Origin: Natrinema sp. HArc-T2
GTDB lineage: Archaea; Halobacteriota; Halobacteria; Halobacteriales; Natrialbaceae
DNA: 64,000 bases
Reading direction: 5' to 3'
Assembly (NCBI RefSeq): GCF_041821085.1
Contig: NZ_JBGUAZ010000004.1
Location: 124,001-188,000 of the forward strand
The notes beneath the pieces are model-generated. The model saw only the letters and a program-made list of their open reading frames with translations, was not told the origin of the DNA and did not search any database. The position numbers and the translations under genes were made by a program. Below, one piece after another: positions 1 through 9,974 of the stretch (its first letter is position 1; the number at the start of each line of letters is the position of its first letter).

Positions 1-1406
1 CGGGCGTCGACCCATTCCTCCTCGCGGGCGATCCGGCCTTTCAGGTCGGTCCGGCGAATCCATCGCTCGAGCGAGTGCCGAACGCTCGAGCCGGCGGTGT
101 CAGCGAGTAGTTCGGGCGAGAAATCGGGGACGCGAGCCCGAAGGCGGTCGAGTGAGACGGCTCTCGAATCGCCCGCACCCTGCGTCGCCGCGTCCTCGCG
201 TCGCTCGAGGGCGTCGCCGTCGCGTTCCCGTTCGCACTGGCACGTGACGACGGCGTAGAGTTCATTCACCGCCGGGTCCTCGGCCAGCGACGGGGTCCCG
301 ATCGTGGCGGTCGGGACGCCTGCGTCGCGGAGCCGCCGTCTGGTCTCGGGGACTCGTTCGATCCGCGGGACGGCAACGGCAAACTCGTCGTAGGACCAGC
401 CGTGGCGGTCGCGCAGCGACTGGATCTCGGTGGCGACCGCCCGGGCTTGCTCGCGGGCGGTTCCGGTTCGGATGCGTCGTGCGCGTCCCATCGAATCGGC
501 GTCTGCGGGCTTTTCCGGGGACTCGCCGGTCGCCAGAAACCGCGCGATCGGCTGATGTGGCGATGTGGCGTCCGTTGCACGCACTGTCTCGGGCTCGAGC
601 GGTTCGACCGCGAGCCCTGCGTCGGCTGCGATCTCGTCGACGGAGCCGGATTCGACGCGCGTCCGTTCGACGCTGGCGTGGCGCTCGCCGAGACAGACCA
701 ACTCGGCGTCGCGCGTGAGCGCGGCGAGATACCGGCGGTCAAGTCGGCGGTACTCCTCGAACTCGACGGCGAGGACGGCGTCGAACGAGGCAGTAACGCG
801 CGTCCGAAGGCCGTCGGCGTCGGCCTCGAGCAAGTCGACCGCCCGCGGGACCACGTCGGCCCGCTCGACGTAGCCCCGCTCGTCGAGTTCTGCGTGGAAC
901 CGGTCGTTCATCGCGTACAGAAAGGCCAGACAGTCGTGGGGGTCCTCGAGGTCGTCGAGCCGAATCCGCTGGCGAGTCGCCGCGAGCAGCAGTTGCCCCA
1001 CGTCGCGTGTGAAACTCTCGTGAGCCGCCGCCCGCTCGAGGTAGTCCGGAACGTCGCGGCTGGCCCCGTCGATCACCAGCGAGATGAGTTCGATCCGTTC
1101 CTCGTACTCGAGGCGGTCCAGTGTCGGATCGTGCTCCTCGATGGTCTTCGAGGCGTGTTCGGGAAGCGACTCGATACGGGGCGAGCGGGGACCGCTGTCG
1201 GCCCGCTCGCGGTCAGCGTCGGCCAGTGCCTCGGTCAGCGAGTCGAGACCCGCTGGGTGTCGTTTCAGGACCAGCACGTTCCGGGGGCCGTACTCGTCGG
1301 CGAGCGCGGCGTACTCCGCGGCAACAGTCGCGAAGACGTCGCTCCCGGGTGCAGGCGCGGGGAGGAGCTTGCAGGTCCCCTCGAGGGTGGGCGGCGATGG
1401 AGCCAT
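1..1406 (-). CDS. AddB/UvrD-helicase-like protein, C-terminus outside window
   Basis: This is an open frame of 468 codons running off the left edge. I chose the ATG at 1406; a TTTAAAT box at 1441-1447 lies about 37 nt upstream. The visible part is acidic and Arg-rich. Around residues 345-400 it has the pattern of superfamily-1 helicase domain 2: a helix ending in a short 'VAVPR' strand, then a helix with 'RRRLRDAGVP'. The N-terminal part has no Walker A (GxxGxGKT) motif, which is typical of AddB-type subunits that have lost ATPase function, and any PD-(D/E)XK nuclease domain would be in the missing C-terminus. The family assignment is by resemblance only. A repair or recombination role is an inference. 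Confidence 0.45.
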   Translation of the reverse strand, partial: MAPSPPTLEGTCKLLPAPAPGSDVFATVAAEYAALADEYGPRNVLVLKRHPAGLDSLTEALADADRERADSGPRSPRIESLPEHASKTIEEHDPTLDRLEYEERIELISLVIDGASRDVPDYLERAAAHESFTRDVGQLLLAATRQRIRLDDLEDPHDCLAFLYAMNDRFHAELDERGYVERADVVPRAVDLLEADADGLRTRVTASFDAVLAVEFEEYRRLDRRYLAALTRDAELVCLGERHASVERTRVESGSVDEIAADAGLAVEPLEPETVRATDATSPHQPIARFLATGESPEKPADADSMGRARRIRTGTAREQARAVATEIQSLRDRHGWSYDEFAVAVPRIERVPETRRRLRDAGVPTATIGTPSLAEDPAVNELYAVVTCQCERERDGDALERREDAATQGAGDSRAVSLDRLRARVPDFSPELLADTAGSSVRHSLERWIRRTDLKGRIAREEEWVDA

Positions 1407-1470
1407 CGATCGTACGTCAGCGAGTATGCTCGATTTCCTATTTAAATGTAGGCACACTCGCGTACCGGTA

Positions 1471-3120
1471 CTACTCGCGCATCCAGTCGCTTGCTTGTGG
1501 CTCGCGGGGGTCCGTCGGAACTGCGAGCACCACCGGTTCGTCGGCGTCGATCGCGGCTGCGAGACGCGACTGGATCTCGGCTGGCGTCGCCGCGCGCTCG
1601 GCGCGCAATCCGAGGCTTTCGGCGAGGCCCACGAAGTCGATCGGTGCGTCCGCCCAGCCGTACGTGCCTGCTTCGAGGTCGTAGTTTCGGTCGGCGTCGT
1701 CGCTGATGATCGCGTAGTCCTCGTTGACGAAGACGACGACCGTCAGCGGTAGTTCCTCGGCGACAGCTGTGTGCAGTTCGTGGACACACATCAGGAGTCC
1801 GCCGTCGCCGGTGAGGACGACCACGTCGTCGGCAGGGTTAGCGAACTGTGCGCCGATGCCCGACGGCAGGCCGGTTCCCATCGTGGCCCACGAGCCCGGG
1901 TTGACGTACGAGCGCGGGCCCGCCGCCTCGAAGGCGTTCAACCCCCAGACGCGAAAGCCGCCGGCGTCGACCGTGACGATCGCCTCCCTCGGAATCGCCT
2001 CGCGGACGGCCTCGAGCGCACTGACAGACGTAATCGGTGACGATTCCGTTCGAAGGTCCGCGAGCCGATCGCTAGTTGCCTGCCGAACCGCGCTCGCACG
2101 CTCGACGGCATCGCCGTCACCGGTCGCGACCGTGCGGTCGTCGAGGGCTGACTTCAGTGCCGACAGCGCCACGGCAGCGTCGGCGATGATGCCGACGGTC
2201 GGCTCGTAACCCGTCCCGAGGTCGTCGGACTCGAGTGTGACGTGGACCAGCGTATCCGGAAGGTCGATCGACCAGGCCCGGGTAGCGACCGCGTCGAAGT
2301 CGGTGCCGACGGCCAGCGCTGCGTCGGCGTCCGCGAGCAACTCGAGCAACTCGGGAGCAGCACTGCTCGAGAGTGTCCCGGCGACGTATCCATCGGGGCC
2401 GTCCGGAAGCACCCCTTTGCCCTTGTAGGTGGTGACGACGGGTGCGCCGAGCCGATCGGCGACGCGGCGAAGTTCGTCGCTCGCCCCGGCGGCGCGGACG
2501 CCCCCGCCGGCGACGATAACCGGCTCTTCGGCGGCAGCAAGCACGTCGGCGGCGGTCGTGATATCGCGGTCGGCGACGCTTGTGATGGACTCGCGGCTGT
2601 ACGTTCCCGGTGTCGCGAGTGGAACGTCCATCGTCAAGACACTCTTCGGAATCCCGACTCTGACTGGCCCCTTGGGTGGCGTCTCGGCGATCGCGATGGC
2701 TTCCTCGAGGACGACGGTCGTGCTCTCGGGGCGCTCGACGAGGACGTTGTCCTTGACGACGGTGTCGTAGGTCTCGGGTGGCGTTTCGTGGATGCCGTCG
2801 CCGCCGCGGATCTCGGGCTCGGTTTCGACCGCGAGGTGGACCAGCGGGGTACAGTCGTTGTATGCGTTCTTCAGCCCGTTCATGGCGTTCATATCGCCTG
2901 GTCCGGGCACGACGACCGTCGCCGCGGGCCGCCCGCTGGTTTCCGCGTAGCCCCACGCCTGATGGGAAACGGCAGTCTCGTGGCGGGCCATGACGAACCG
3001 AACGTCGTCCCGTGTCTCGATGGCCTCGTTCAGCGGCAGCGTCTGCGTTCCGGGCACGCCGAAGACGGTGTCAATCCCGTTTTCGACCAGCCGCTCGATG
3101 ACTCCTCGGCTGACGTCCAT
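1471..3120 (-). CDS. Thiamine pyrophosphate-dependent enzyme, acetolactate synthase large-subunit-like
   Basis: The 549-residue protein has the three-domain layout of the acetohydroxyacid synthase / benzoylformate decarboxylase superfamily. The N-terminal pyrimidine-binding domain has the catalytic Glu at residue 48 ('ARHETAV'). A middle domain covers roughly 190-320. The C-terminal PP-binding domain has GDGG at 438-441 and the Asn of the GDG-N motif at 466. No regulatory small subunit lies next to it, so it may not be the biosynthetic ilvB; another 2-ketoacid decarboxylase or carboligase is possible. The start fits a TATA-like box at 3141-3149, about 26 nt upstream, so the transcript is probably leaderless. 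It is transcribed divergently from the CBS gene. Confidence 0.85.
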   Translation of the reverse strand: MDVSRGVIERLVENGIDTVFGVPGTQTLPLNEAIETRDDVRFVMARHETAVSHQAWGYAETSGRPAATVVVPGPGDMNAMNGLKNAYNDCTPLVHLAVETEPEIRGGDGIHETPPETYDTVVKDNVLVERPESTTVVLEEAIAIAETPPKGPVRVGIPKSVLTMDVPLATPGTYSRESITSVADRDITTAADVLAAAEEPVIVAGGGVRAAGASDELRRVADRLGAPVVTTYKGKGVLPDGPDGYVAGTLSSSAAPELLELLADADAALAVGTDFDAVATRAWSIDLPDTLVHVTLESDDLGTGYEPTVGIIADAAVALSALKSALDDRTVATGDGDAVERASAVRQATSDRLADLRTESSPITSVSALEAVREAIPREAIVTVDAGGFRVWGLNAFEAAGPRSYVNPGSWATMGTGLPSGIGAQFANPADDVVVLTGDGGLLMCVHELHTAVAEELPLTVVVFVNEDYAIISDDADRNYDLEAGTYGWADAPIDFVGLAESLGLRAERAATPAEIQSRLAAAIDADEPVVLAVPTDPREPQASDWMRE

Positions 3121-3140
3121 ACGATCATCTCGTCGACCGG

Positions 3141-3149
3141 ATACTTATC
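3141..3149 (-). promoter_or_regulatory. TATA box of the TPP-enzyme gene
   Basis: Read on the minus strand this is GATAAGTAT, centred about 25 nt before the ATG at 3120. That spacing is standard for a leaderless haloarchaeal transcript. Confidence 0.5.
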
Positions 3150-3278
3150 TCTCCGCCGTCAAGGGAGATCCTGAACAGTCAACCCACCCGACTCGACGCT
3201 GTTTGTCCGTCTCGAGCGGTGCCACAGCAATCAGAGATTCCCATGTCCGTCCTCGGGAGAGACCCACACCAACAATCA

Positions 3279-3285
3279 TTATAAT
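3279..3285 (+). promoter_or_regulatory. TATA box of the CBS-domain gene
   Basis: TTATAAT is centred about 26 nt before the ATG at 3308. It decides the start: the earlier in-frame ATG at 3284 lies inside the box and would be untranscribed. Confidence 0.55.
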
Positions 3286-3307
3286 GGGGGAGCAAGTACT
3301 GATCAGT

Positions 3308-3715
3308 ATGGAAGACATTTTCGTCGCCCGGGTGATGTCCTCGTCGATACACACGGTCACGCCGGACACGCTCGTCGAAGACGCCGCCCAAGAAATGCTC
3401 GAGAACGGAATCGGGTCAGTCATGGTCGTCGACGATGAGAACCGCCTCGAGGGGATCCTGACGACGACGGACTTCGTCGAAATCGTCGCCGAACAGAAGC
3501 CGAAAGACCAGACGCCGGTCTCGAAGTACATGACGACCGACGTCGTCACGACGACGGCCCAGGAGAGTATCCGCGACGTGGCGGACGTCATGATCGAACA
3601 CGGCTTCCACCACACCCCCGTCGTCGACGAGGACGAGGGCGTGATCGGGATGATCACGACGTCGGATCTGGCTGGCTACATCTCGCGCGTGCAGTCGCCC
3701 AGCCCCGCCGAATAA
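3308..3715 (+). CDS. CBS-domain pair protein
   Basis: A 135-residue cytosolic protein made of two CBS repeats (about residues 8-58 and 72-125). Each repeat ends in the hydrophobic strand plus 'TTxD(F/L)' pattern ('ILTTTDF', 'MITTSDL'). CBS pairs usually bind adenosyl nucleotides and regulate a partner, and no partner is encoded alongside. The short C-terminal tail ends 'PSPAE'. The start is chosen from the TATA box at 3279. Confidence 0.85.
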   Translation: MEDIFVARVMSSSIHTVTPDTLVEDAAQEMLENGIGSVMVVDDENRLEGILTTTDFVEIVAEQKPKDQTPVSKYMTTDVVTTTAQESIRDVADVMIEHGFHHTPVVDEDEGVIGMITTSDLAGYISRVQSPSPAE

Positions 3716-3779
3716 GCACGGGCGATCGGATCGCCACCCGTTTTGGTCGACAACTCACCTGTCCTGAGCGCGACGCCAG

Positions 3780-4124
3780 TCAGCCGTCGGCGTCGTCATC
3801 TTCGGTCATCCAGCGCACCGTTTCGTCGAGGTACTCCCGGAACGTCCGGGCCTCCGCAGGCGTCAACGCGATGTCAGCGTGACCCGTCCCGTGGTCGCCG
3901 ACCATCGCGTCGATGCTCACAATCACGCGATGGTCCGTCTCCGACTCCGGGCGGACCGAGACGTCGGCCCGGTCTGGATAGTCACGCGGCGGGCCGATCT
4001 CGAGGTCTGTCTCACCGCGTGTCACGCCGATTTCGACGCGTTCGGACAACTCGAGGTCGAACGAGTCCGTCCGTTTTTCCTCGATCGTCGTCGGCTCTTC
4101 GTCACGGGTGTCATCATCTGCCAT
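3780..4124 (-). CDS. Conserved haloarchaeal hypothetical protein, acidic
   Basis: A 114-residue soluble acidic protein starting 'MADDDTRDEEP' at the ATG ending at 4124; the longer frame upstream is Arg-rich and looks non-coding. The middle has beta-rich segments ('RVEIGVTRGETDLEIG', 'DHRVIVSIDAMVGDHG') and the end a helix ('TPAEARTFREYLDETVRWM'). The overall look is of a small ligand- or peptide-binding domain also found in other haloarchaea, but I cannot name the family. There are no membrane segments and no Cys. Confidence 0.6.
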   Translation of the reverse strand: MADDDTRDEEPTTIEEKRTDSFDLELSERVEIGVTRGETDLEIGPPRDYPDRADVSVRPESETDHRVIVSIDAMVGDHGTGHADIALTPAEARTFREYLDETVRWMTEDDDADG

Positions 4125-4213
4125 AGGCAATGATTGATCGGCAACAGCCTTGGCTGTACTGCCGATCGCGTGTCCCCGGGCGACTCGAGCGGCGGGCACA
4201 TGGCCTCGAGCGG

Positions 4214-4627
4214 TCACTCGACGGCGAACATCGCATCGTCGAGGTGCCAGCCACCGCGCCAGCACTCGAGGGCGAACCAGGCGAGATAGCCAAGCACGAA
4301 AATCGTCAGCAGGCCGGTGAGCAACCACGTCGTACTCCCGACCGCGAACTGGCGCAGTCTCGAGAGCCCGAACGCCCCCGAGCCGACCGCGAGAACACCG
4401 ATACCGATCGCGGCAACGCGGGGCCAACCAAGGGTTCGACCGCCGACGGTGAGTCGCTCCCGGCGGCCGGCCAGCAGCAACGACAGTCCGACGACGGCGA
4501 GCCAGCCAGCCAGTAGCAGCGTCGTCGACTCCGTTCCACCACCGATGGCAAAGAGAGCGGCCAGCAGCAGCGCTGCACCGCCACCGCCGGCGAACCCGCG
4601 GCGAACGACGGCCTTCAGTCCAGTCAT
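4214..4627 (-). CDS. Small four-helix membrane protein, unknown function
   Basis: The 137 residues hold about four hydrophobic segments (roughly 13-32, 36-53, 70-87, 97-118) joined by short Arg-containing loops. It ends with an amphipathic tail ('HLDDAMFAVE'). It is probably an integral membrane protein with cytosolic Arg loops. No catalytic motif is visible. It sits 65 nt downstream of uvrA on the same strand and could be co-transcribed, though nothing links it functionally. Confidence 0.6.
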   Translation of the reverse strand: MTGLKAVVRRGFAGGGGAALLLAALFAIGGGTESTTLLLAGWLAVVGLSLLLAGRRERLTVGGRTLGWPRVAAIGIGVLAVGSGAFGLSRLRQFAVGSTTWLLTGLLTIFVLGYLAWFALECWRGGWHLDDAMFAVE

Positions 4628-4692
4628 CTGCCAGCGGGTTGGTCGGGTTCGCAGTTAGCCGTTCTGATACGCTCGATCCTTACGACAGGCCA

Positions 4693-7656
4693 TCAATCGT
4701 CGTCCATCGGTGCCGTCACGGGGTCGACGCGCTCGCCGCGTGGCCCCTCGAGATCGATCTTTGGCAGGAGATCGCGCAGGTAGCGACCGGTGTGGGAGTC
4801 CTCGAGGCGGGCGACGTCCTCCGGCGTCCCGGTGGCGACGACCTCGCCGCCGTGCTCGCCGCCTTCGGGGCCGAGATCGATGATGTGGTCGGCGTTCTTG
4901 ACGAGATCGAGTTCGTGTTCGATGACGACGATGGTGTTGCCGTTGTCGGTCAGCCGGTGGAGCACGTCGATGAGTTTGCGCTCATCGGCGCTGTGGAGGC
5001 CGGTCGTCGGTTCGTCGAGCAGGTAGAGCGTCTCGCCCGAATCCTTCTTCCCCAGTTCCTCGGCGAGTTTGATCCGCTGGGCCTCGCCACCCGAGAGCGT
5101 CGTCGAAGGCTGGCCGAGTTTCATGTAATCGAGGCCGACGTCCTTGAGTAACTGGAGCCGGCGGCGGATCTGGCTCGAGGACTCGAAGAAGTCGTAGGCC
5201 TCTTCGACCGACATCTCGAGGACGTCGGCGATGGTCTTGCCCTTGTAGGTGACGTCGAGCGTGGCGTCGTTGTAGCGCGCGCCGTCACACTCCTCACAGG
5301 GGACGTACACGTCCGACAGGAAGTTCATATCGATCTTGACGGTCCCCTGGCCGCCACACTCCTCACAGCGACCGCCCTTGACGTTGAACGAGAAGCGCCC
5401 CTTCTCGTAGCCGCGCTGTTTCGAGAGTTTGGTCTGGGCGAACAGCTCGCGGACGTAGTCGAAGACGTTGGTGTAGGTCGCGGGGTTCGACCGCGGCGTG
5501 CGACCGATCGGCGACTGGTCGATCAGGCGGACGGTTTCGATCGCTTCGAGGCCCTCGAGCGCGTCGTGGTCGCCCGGGATCACGCTCGTGTTGTCGTTCA
5601 TCTCGCGGGCGAGTCCCTTGTAGAGCACCTCGTGCATCAGCGTGGACTTGCCCGAACCCGACACCCCGGTGATCGCGGTAAAGCAGCCAAGCGGGATGTC
5701 GACGTCAAGATCGTCCAGGTTGTGCTGGCGTGCACCACGGATCGTCAGCGCATCCTCCGGATCGCGCCGTTCGTCGGGAACGGGGATCTGCTTGCGTCCG
5801 GAGAGGTAGTCACCGGTGATCGACGCCTTGGTCGCCTTGACCTCCTCGACGGGGCCGTTGGCGACGACCTCGCCGCCGCGCTTGCCGGGGCCGGGCCCCA
5901 TGTCGATGACGTTGTCCGCGCGGCGCATCGTCTCCTCGTCGTGTTCGACGACCAGCAGGGTGTTTCCGAGGTCGCGCAGTTCCTCGAGCGTATCGAGCAG
6001 GCGGTCGTTGTCCCGCTGGTGGAGCCCGATCGAGGGCTCGTCGAGCACGTACAGCACCCCAACGAGCCCGGAGCCGATCTGGGTCGCGAGCCGAATACGC
6101 TGGCTCTCGCCGCCAGACAGTGTGGAGGCCTCGCGATCGAGCGTGAGGTACTCCAGCCCGACCTCGGTCATGAAACCGAGTCGCGCGCGGATTTCTTTGA
6201 GAATCTCCTCGGCGATCACCTTCTCGCGCTCGGTGAGGTCCGCTTCCATCGACTCGAAGTGCGCCAAGGCGTCGCCGATACTCATCGAATTGATCTCGGT
6301 GATCGACGTCTCGTCGACCAGCACTGCCCGACTCGCGGGCTTCAGGCGCGTGCCGTCGCAGGCTGGACACTCCGTGACCGACATGTAGTCCTCGATGTGT
6401 TCACGCGTCGAGTCCGAGTCGGTCTCGAGGTAGCGACGGTCGAGGTTCGGAATAACGCCCTCGAAGCGCTTTTTCTTCCGGCGAGTGCCGTTTTTCGTCT
6501 GTCGCTTGAACAGCACCTGCTCGTCGGTGCCGTAGAGGAACGCCTGCTGAATCTCGTCGTCGAGTTCCGCAAAGGGCGTCTCGAGCGAGACGTCGAAGTG
6601 CGCGGCGACGGCGTCGAGTCGAGTCCGGTAGTACGAGCGGTTGTAACTCCAGGGTTCGAAGACGTGTTTCAGCGGTTTGGACTCGTCTTGGACGACGAGG
6701 TCCTCGTCGACTTCCTTGGTCTCGCCCAGGCCCTCACACTCGGGACAGGCACCGTGGGGCGAGTTGAACGAGAACGAGCGGGTCTCGATTTCGGGCACGT
6801 CGATCCCGCAGTGGGTACAGGCCAGATCTTTCGAGAACTCGACGACGAAGCGGTCGTCCTCCTCGGTCTCGTCGCCGAGTGCACCGGTTCGGCGAGCCTC
6901 CTCGCCGAGATCCGCGGCGACTTCTTCGGAGGCATCGGGAAGGATGACCTTCAGGACGCCCTCGGCCTCGTCGAGCGCCGTCTCGACGCTGTCGACGATC
7001 CGCGGTCGGTCCTCGACGCTGACCTTGATGCGGTCGACGATTACGTCGACCGTGTGATCGAAGTTCTCGTCCAGATCGGGATCCTCGAGCGTCAGATCGT
7101 GTTCCTCACCGTCGATCTCGACGCGGGCATACCCCTCCGAGACGAGCTCTGCAAAGAGATCCTCGAACGCTCCCTTCTGGTCGCGGACCACGGGTGCCGC
7201 GAGTTTGGCCTTGGTTCCCTCGGGGAGCTCGAGAATGCGCTCGACCATGTTCTGGGCCGACTGCTCGCCGACCTCGCGGCCACACTCTGGACAGTGGGGC
7301 GTGCCGACGCGGGCGTAGAGCAAGCGCAGGTAGTCGTGCAGTTCGGTGACCGTCCCAACGGTCGAGCGGGGGTTGTTCGCGGCGTTCTTCTGGTCGATCG
7401 AGATCGCCGGCGAGAGGCCCTCGACGGTCTCGACCTGCGGTTTGTCCATCTGGCCGAGGAAGTTCCGCGCGTACGCCGAGAGGCTCTCGATGTATCGCCG
7501 CTGGCCTTCGGCATAGACCGTCTCGAACGCCAGCGAGGACTTGCCCGACCCCGAGAGGCCGGTGACGACGGTAAACGCCTCGCGAGGGATCGTGACGTCG
7601 ATGTCCTTGAGGTTGTGTTCCTCTGCCCCGCGGACGTCGATGGTGTCCTTGCTCAT
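4693..7656 (-). CDS. uvrA: Excinuclease ABC subunit A
   Basis: At 987 residues this is full length for UvrA, the damage-sensing ATPase of UvrABC nucleotide excision repair. Both ABC modules are complete: Walker A GLSGSGKS at 33-40 and GVSGSGKS at 664-671, with signature motifs '[12 protein letters not shown]' and 'LSGGEAQ' at 854-860. The zinc modules are present, including the C-terminal CEEC pairs at Cys 764/767 and 787/790 that contact DNA. There is an acidic insertion around residues 200-270, usual in halophiles. uvrB and uvrC are not in this window. Confidence 0.98.
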   Translation of the reverse strand: MSKDTIDVRGAEEHNLKDIDVTIPREAFTVVTGLSGSGKSSLAFETVYAEGQRRYIESLSAYARNFLGQMDKPQVETVEGLSPAISIDQKNAANNPRSTVGTVTELHDYLRLLYARVGTPHCPECGREVGEQSAQNMVERILELPEGTKAKLAAPVVRDQKGAFEDLFAELVSEGYARVEIDGEEHDLTLEDPDLDENFDHTVDVIVDRIKVSVEDRPRIVDSVETALDEAEGVLKVILPDASEEVAADLGEEARRTGALGDETEEDDRFVVEFSKDLACTHCGIDVPEIETRSFSFNSPHGACPECEGLGETKEVDEDLVVQDESKPLKHVFEPWSYNRSYYRTRLDAVAAHFDVSLETPFAELDDEIQQAFLYGTDEQVLFKRQTKNGTRRKKKRFEGVIPNLDRRYLETDSDSTREHIEDYMSVTECPACDGTRLKPASRAVLVDETSITEINSMSIGDALAHFESMEADLTEREKVIAEEILKEIRARLGFMTEVGLEYLTLDREASTLSGGESQRIRLATQIGSGLVGVLYVLDEPSIGLHQRDNDRLLDTLEELRDLGNTLLVVEHDEETMRRADNVIDMGPGPGKRGGEVVANGPVEEVKATKASITGDYLSGRKQIPVPDERRDPEDALTIRGARQHNLDDLDVDIPLGCFTAITGVSGSGKSTLMHEVLYKGLAREMNDNTSVIPGDHDALEGLEAIETVRLIDQSPIGRTPRSNPATYTNVFDYVRELFAQTKLSKQRGYEKGRFSFNVKGGRCEECGGQGTVKIDMNFLSDVYVPCEECDGARYNDATLDVTYKGKTIADVLEMSVEEAYDFFESSSQIRRRLQLLKDVGLDYMKLGQPSTTLSGGEAQRIKLAEELGKKDSGETLYLLDEPTTGLHSADERKLIDVLHRLTDNGNTIVVIEHELDLVKNADHIIDLGPEGGEHGGEVVATGTPEDVARLEDSHTGRYLRDLLPKIDLEGPRGERVDPVTAPMDDD

Positions 7657-7792
7657 CGTTCGTGCACGGTTGTGGACTGTCTCTTGTGTCGACGCGGTTC
7701 CAGATTCATTGTATCCGTATCAGTGGCCGGACGGACTTAACGAGTCTGAAAGGCAAATAGCGTGGCCAGTGTTGGCAGCAATCACACAGCCA

Positions 7793-8443
7793 TCAGGGAT
7801 CGATCAGCTGTTCATGCGACTCCGACTCGGACGGCTCGCCGGTTCGACCCTGCCACCACTGGCCGACGATCGTACCGGTCGCGAGAGCGACGACGAAGAT
7901 GGCGACGACGAGGTTGAGCAGCGGCACCAGATACAGGACCTGCACGACGAGTGCCCCAACGATCAGCGCCAACCACGGATTCGGCTCCGGCTCGTCACGG
8001 AGTCGCCGGAGCACGACCAGGCCGGCCACGATCATCCCGATCGTGTTGACGACCGTTAGGCCGATCGAGACGCCGATCCCCACGAGCGTCGGGACAGACT
8101 CGAGCGCGGCGGGCGCGCCGGCGTCGACAAGCAGCGCCACGACGGCTCCCATGGCGGCGAACACGACGAACCCGCCAACGAGCACGCCGATCCCGATCAC
8201 GCCCGCGCTCACGGGGTCGTCGACGAGTCGCATCTCGATCGACCGCACGTACGAGCGGTCGATGGTCAGGACGACCGCGCCGACGACGAGCGTGACGGCG
8301 ATGTAGCTGCCGAACGCGAGCGCTAGCTCCTCGGGAGTCGTGGGGTTCGCGAGGGTGTCTCTGAGACCGCGCTGTGCGGCAGCCGGCGTGGGGGCGAACG
8401 CCAGCAGTGCGACCGCTGTTGCAAGAACGGACCGACGGATCAT
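7793..8443 (-). CDS. Membrane protein with signal peptide, unknown function
   Basis: The 216-residue product starts at the ATG ending at 8443. It begins with a clear Sec-type signal ('[23 protein letters not shown]', about 23 residues). Four or five further hydrophobic segments follow (about 43-62, 83-105, 115-135, 158-185), with Gly/Val-rich helices resembling bactofilin-neighbour or transport-associated membrane proteins, but I recognise no family. The tail is soluble and acidic. The upstream extension to 8527 looks non-coding. Confidence 0.6.
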   Translation of the reverse strand: MIRRSVLATAVALLAFAPTPAAAQRGLRDTLANPTTPEELALAFGSYIAVTLVVGAVVLTIDRSYVRSIEMRLVDDPVSAGVIGIGVLVGGFVVFAAMGAVVALLVDAGAPAALESVPTLVGIGVSIGLTVVNTIGMIVAGLVVLRRLRDEPEPNPWLALIVGALVVQVLYLVPLLNLVVAIFVVALATGTIVGQWWQGRTGEPSESESHEQLIDP

Positions 8444-8536
8444 AGCGATAGCTCGTATGTGCCCGCCCCTAAACGGTGTGTTCTGCGCTCGCGGTCGGAC
8501 CAAAGTGACTTCGCCTGGCAGTTCCAAGGGATGCCT

Positions 8537-9034
8537 ATGAGCGACGACGCCGTGGACGCACTCGAGGTCGACGAGTTCGTCGAGTATTGCCGGACGCAGG
8601 CCGGCTTGCTTTCGGGCCGCGTCGAGACGATGGGAGACGAAGCCGATGCGCTACTCGACGAGATCGACCGGGAGATGGCCGAAATCCGATCGCGCCTCGA
8701 GGCACTGCCCGACGAAGTCCCAGGAACCGAAACGCCGTCGACCGCGGATATTCCGGACACGAGTGAGGTCGATGTCGCGGCGATCGAGGAGCTACAGGAA
8801 GAACTCGAGGAAAAGCAACTCCTCGTCGAGGCGAAACAAGCCCGAATGCAGGCCTTTCAGGAACTCGCGGCTGATTACACGGATCTCGCAGCGGAACTCG
8901 CGACGGAGGCAGCGGACGGCCAGGACGCGCTGACGCGAGTCATCGAGTTCGAGGCCGACGCCGACGCGCCGGTCTACTTCGACGAGCGCCAGACGATGCT
9001 CGAGACGGCAGTTGCATCGACGGACGACGAGTGA
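8537..9034 (+). CDS. Coiled-coil cytosolic protein, unknown function
   Basis: A 165-residue acidic protein rich in Glu, Leu, Ala and Gln, predicted almost entirely helical. Heptad-like stretches lie near residues 25-60 and 75-115 ('EELQEELEEKQLLVEAKQ'). The start at 8537 ('MSDDAVDALEVD') is preferred, with an ATG two codons earlier at 8531. The stop codon TGA at 9032-9034 is the first three bases of a palindromic repeat, so the original C-terminus may have been different. Confidence 0.65.
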   Translation: MSDDAVDALEVDEFVEYCRTQAGLLSGRVETMGDEADALLDEIDREMAEIRSRLEALPDEVPGTETPSTADIPDTSEVDVAAIEELQEELEEKQLLVEAKQARMQAFQELAADYTDLAAELATEAADGQDALTRVIEFEADADAPVYFDERQTMLETAVASTDDE

Positions 9035-9117
9035 GACGGTTTGCTGTAACGATGTACCGGTGCAACCGCGACCGCCCTGCGGTTGCACCGGCACTGCCTG
9101 ACAGGAGTCCGTATGAG
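9032..9117. repeat. 86-bp palindromic element, copy A
   Basis: A near-complete inverted repeat. The outer arms are TGAGACGGTTTGCTGTAA and, reversed, CTCATACGGACTCCTGTCA. The inner perfect stem is CCGGTGCAACCGC/GCGGTTGCACCGG around a short loop. Its reverse complement resembles copy C (35503) along almost its whole length. The left end supplies the stop codon of the coiled-coil gene. It lies 31 nt before the TATA box of the next gene. Confidence 0.8.
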
Positions 9118-9147
9118 CGGACTTCCCGACCGACTGCAACAGGGACG

Positions 9148-9159
9148 TATACTTATACC
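9148..9159 (+). promoter_or_regulatory. TATA box of the opsin-like gene
   Basis: TATACTTATACC is centred about 28 nt upstream of the ATG at 9183, fitting a leaderless transcript. Confidence 0.55.
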
Positions 9160-9182
9160 AACTCGGCAGCCACGCTCCACCT

Positions 9183-9974
9183 ATGGTGTTCGCTCCGAGT
9201 TCGTCGATCACGTTCGATGCCAGTGATCCGGCCACGACGGTCGCGATCGGGCGGCTGTTCGCGTACCTCGCGATGGGCGTCGCAGCAGTCGTCTTGCTCT
9301 ACTATGCGATCATCTACATCCGCGATGTCCTCGCGGTCGAGGCCACCACCGAGCAGTGGTACCTGCTGGTCGCGATCGGCGCGGCGATCGTCTACGCCGT
9401 CGCCGGCGTCGCCTCGATACTGCTCGAGCCAGTCTGGATCGGGCGGTTCGTCGACGGCGCGATCCTCTTTTTCATCCTCTTTGTCGCGCTGTCGATCCGC
9501 GCGATGTACTACAATCAGCCGACTGCGGGCGATCGCTCACCGCTACTGCCCGCGTGGGCCGACTACGTCGTCATCGGAAGCTTCGTCGCCGCCTGGTGGG
9601 GTGCGTTCTTCGTCGAGACCTCCGCGACGCGACTGGTCGTCGCGGTCGGCTGGGTCGTCACCTCTGCGTGGGCAGTGCTCTACGGCGTCCGGGCCGTCCG
9701 CGTCCACGAGGGGACGACCTTCGCGGCACTGACGCGGCACCTGCTGCCGGCGATCGTCTGTGTCACCGCCGTCGTGTTCGTCGATCTACTGACGAGCTAC
9801 CTGTCCGGCTACGGTGCACTCGCCGACGCCGTCTGGCTCGTCGGAACGACGCTCGTCGCCGCGTTCCTCTTTACTACCGCCGTGGCGATCCGCCAGCAGG
9901 GCGGCGAACTCGAGCGCCTCTACGACTGGACGACCTGGCGCGAACAGTCGTTCGAGGACGGCTCGCTCGAGTAG
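9183..9974 (+). CDS. Seven-helix opsin-like membrane protein lacking the retinal lysine
   Basis: The 263 residues match the length of bacteriorhodopsin (about 262), with seven hydrophobic helices near 23-46, 59-80, 92-108, 127-143, 150-170, 187-207 and 213-235. Helix 3 starts 'WIGRFVDG' (Trp85, Arg88, Asp91), which lines up with W80-R82-D85 of bacteriorhodopsin allowing one residue of slack. Helix 7 has 'DAVWLVG' (Asp215, Leu219, Gly221), which lines up with the D212-x3-K216-V-G segment with Lys replaced by Leu. If truly homologous, it cannot form the retinal Schiff base and may be a sensor or scaffold. The alignment is by eye; an unrelated 7-TM protein is the alternative. Confidence 0.5.
   Translation: MVFAPSSSITFDASDPATTVAIGRLFAYLAMGVAAVVLLYYAIIYIRDVLAVEATTEQWYLLVAIGAAIVYAVAGVASILLEPVWIGRFVDGAILFFILFVALSIRAMYYNQPTAGDRSPLLPAWADYVVIGSFVAAWWGAFFVETSATRLVVAVGWVVTSAWAVLYGVRAVRVHEGTTFAALTRHLLPAIVCVTAVVFVDLLTSYLSGYGALADAVWLVGTTLVAAFLFTTAVAIRQQGGELERLYDWTTWREQSFEDGSLE

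Noticed and set aside
402-1445. 347-codon plus-strand frame at the left edge
   Set aside because: Opposite the AddB/UvrD-like gene, whose minus-strand translation has better helicase-like features and a plausible start.
5566-7740. 724-codon open frame on the plus strand opposite uvrA
   Set aside because: Strong GC bias keeps the antisense frame open. The composition is Arg/Val/Asp-rich with no known domain, while the opposite strand is a complete UvrA.
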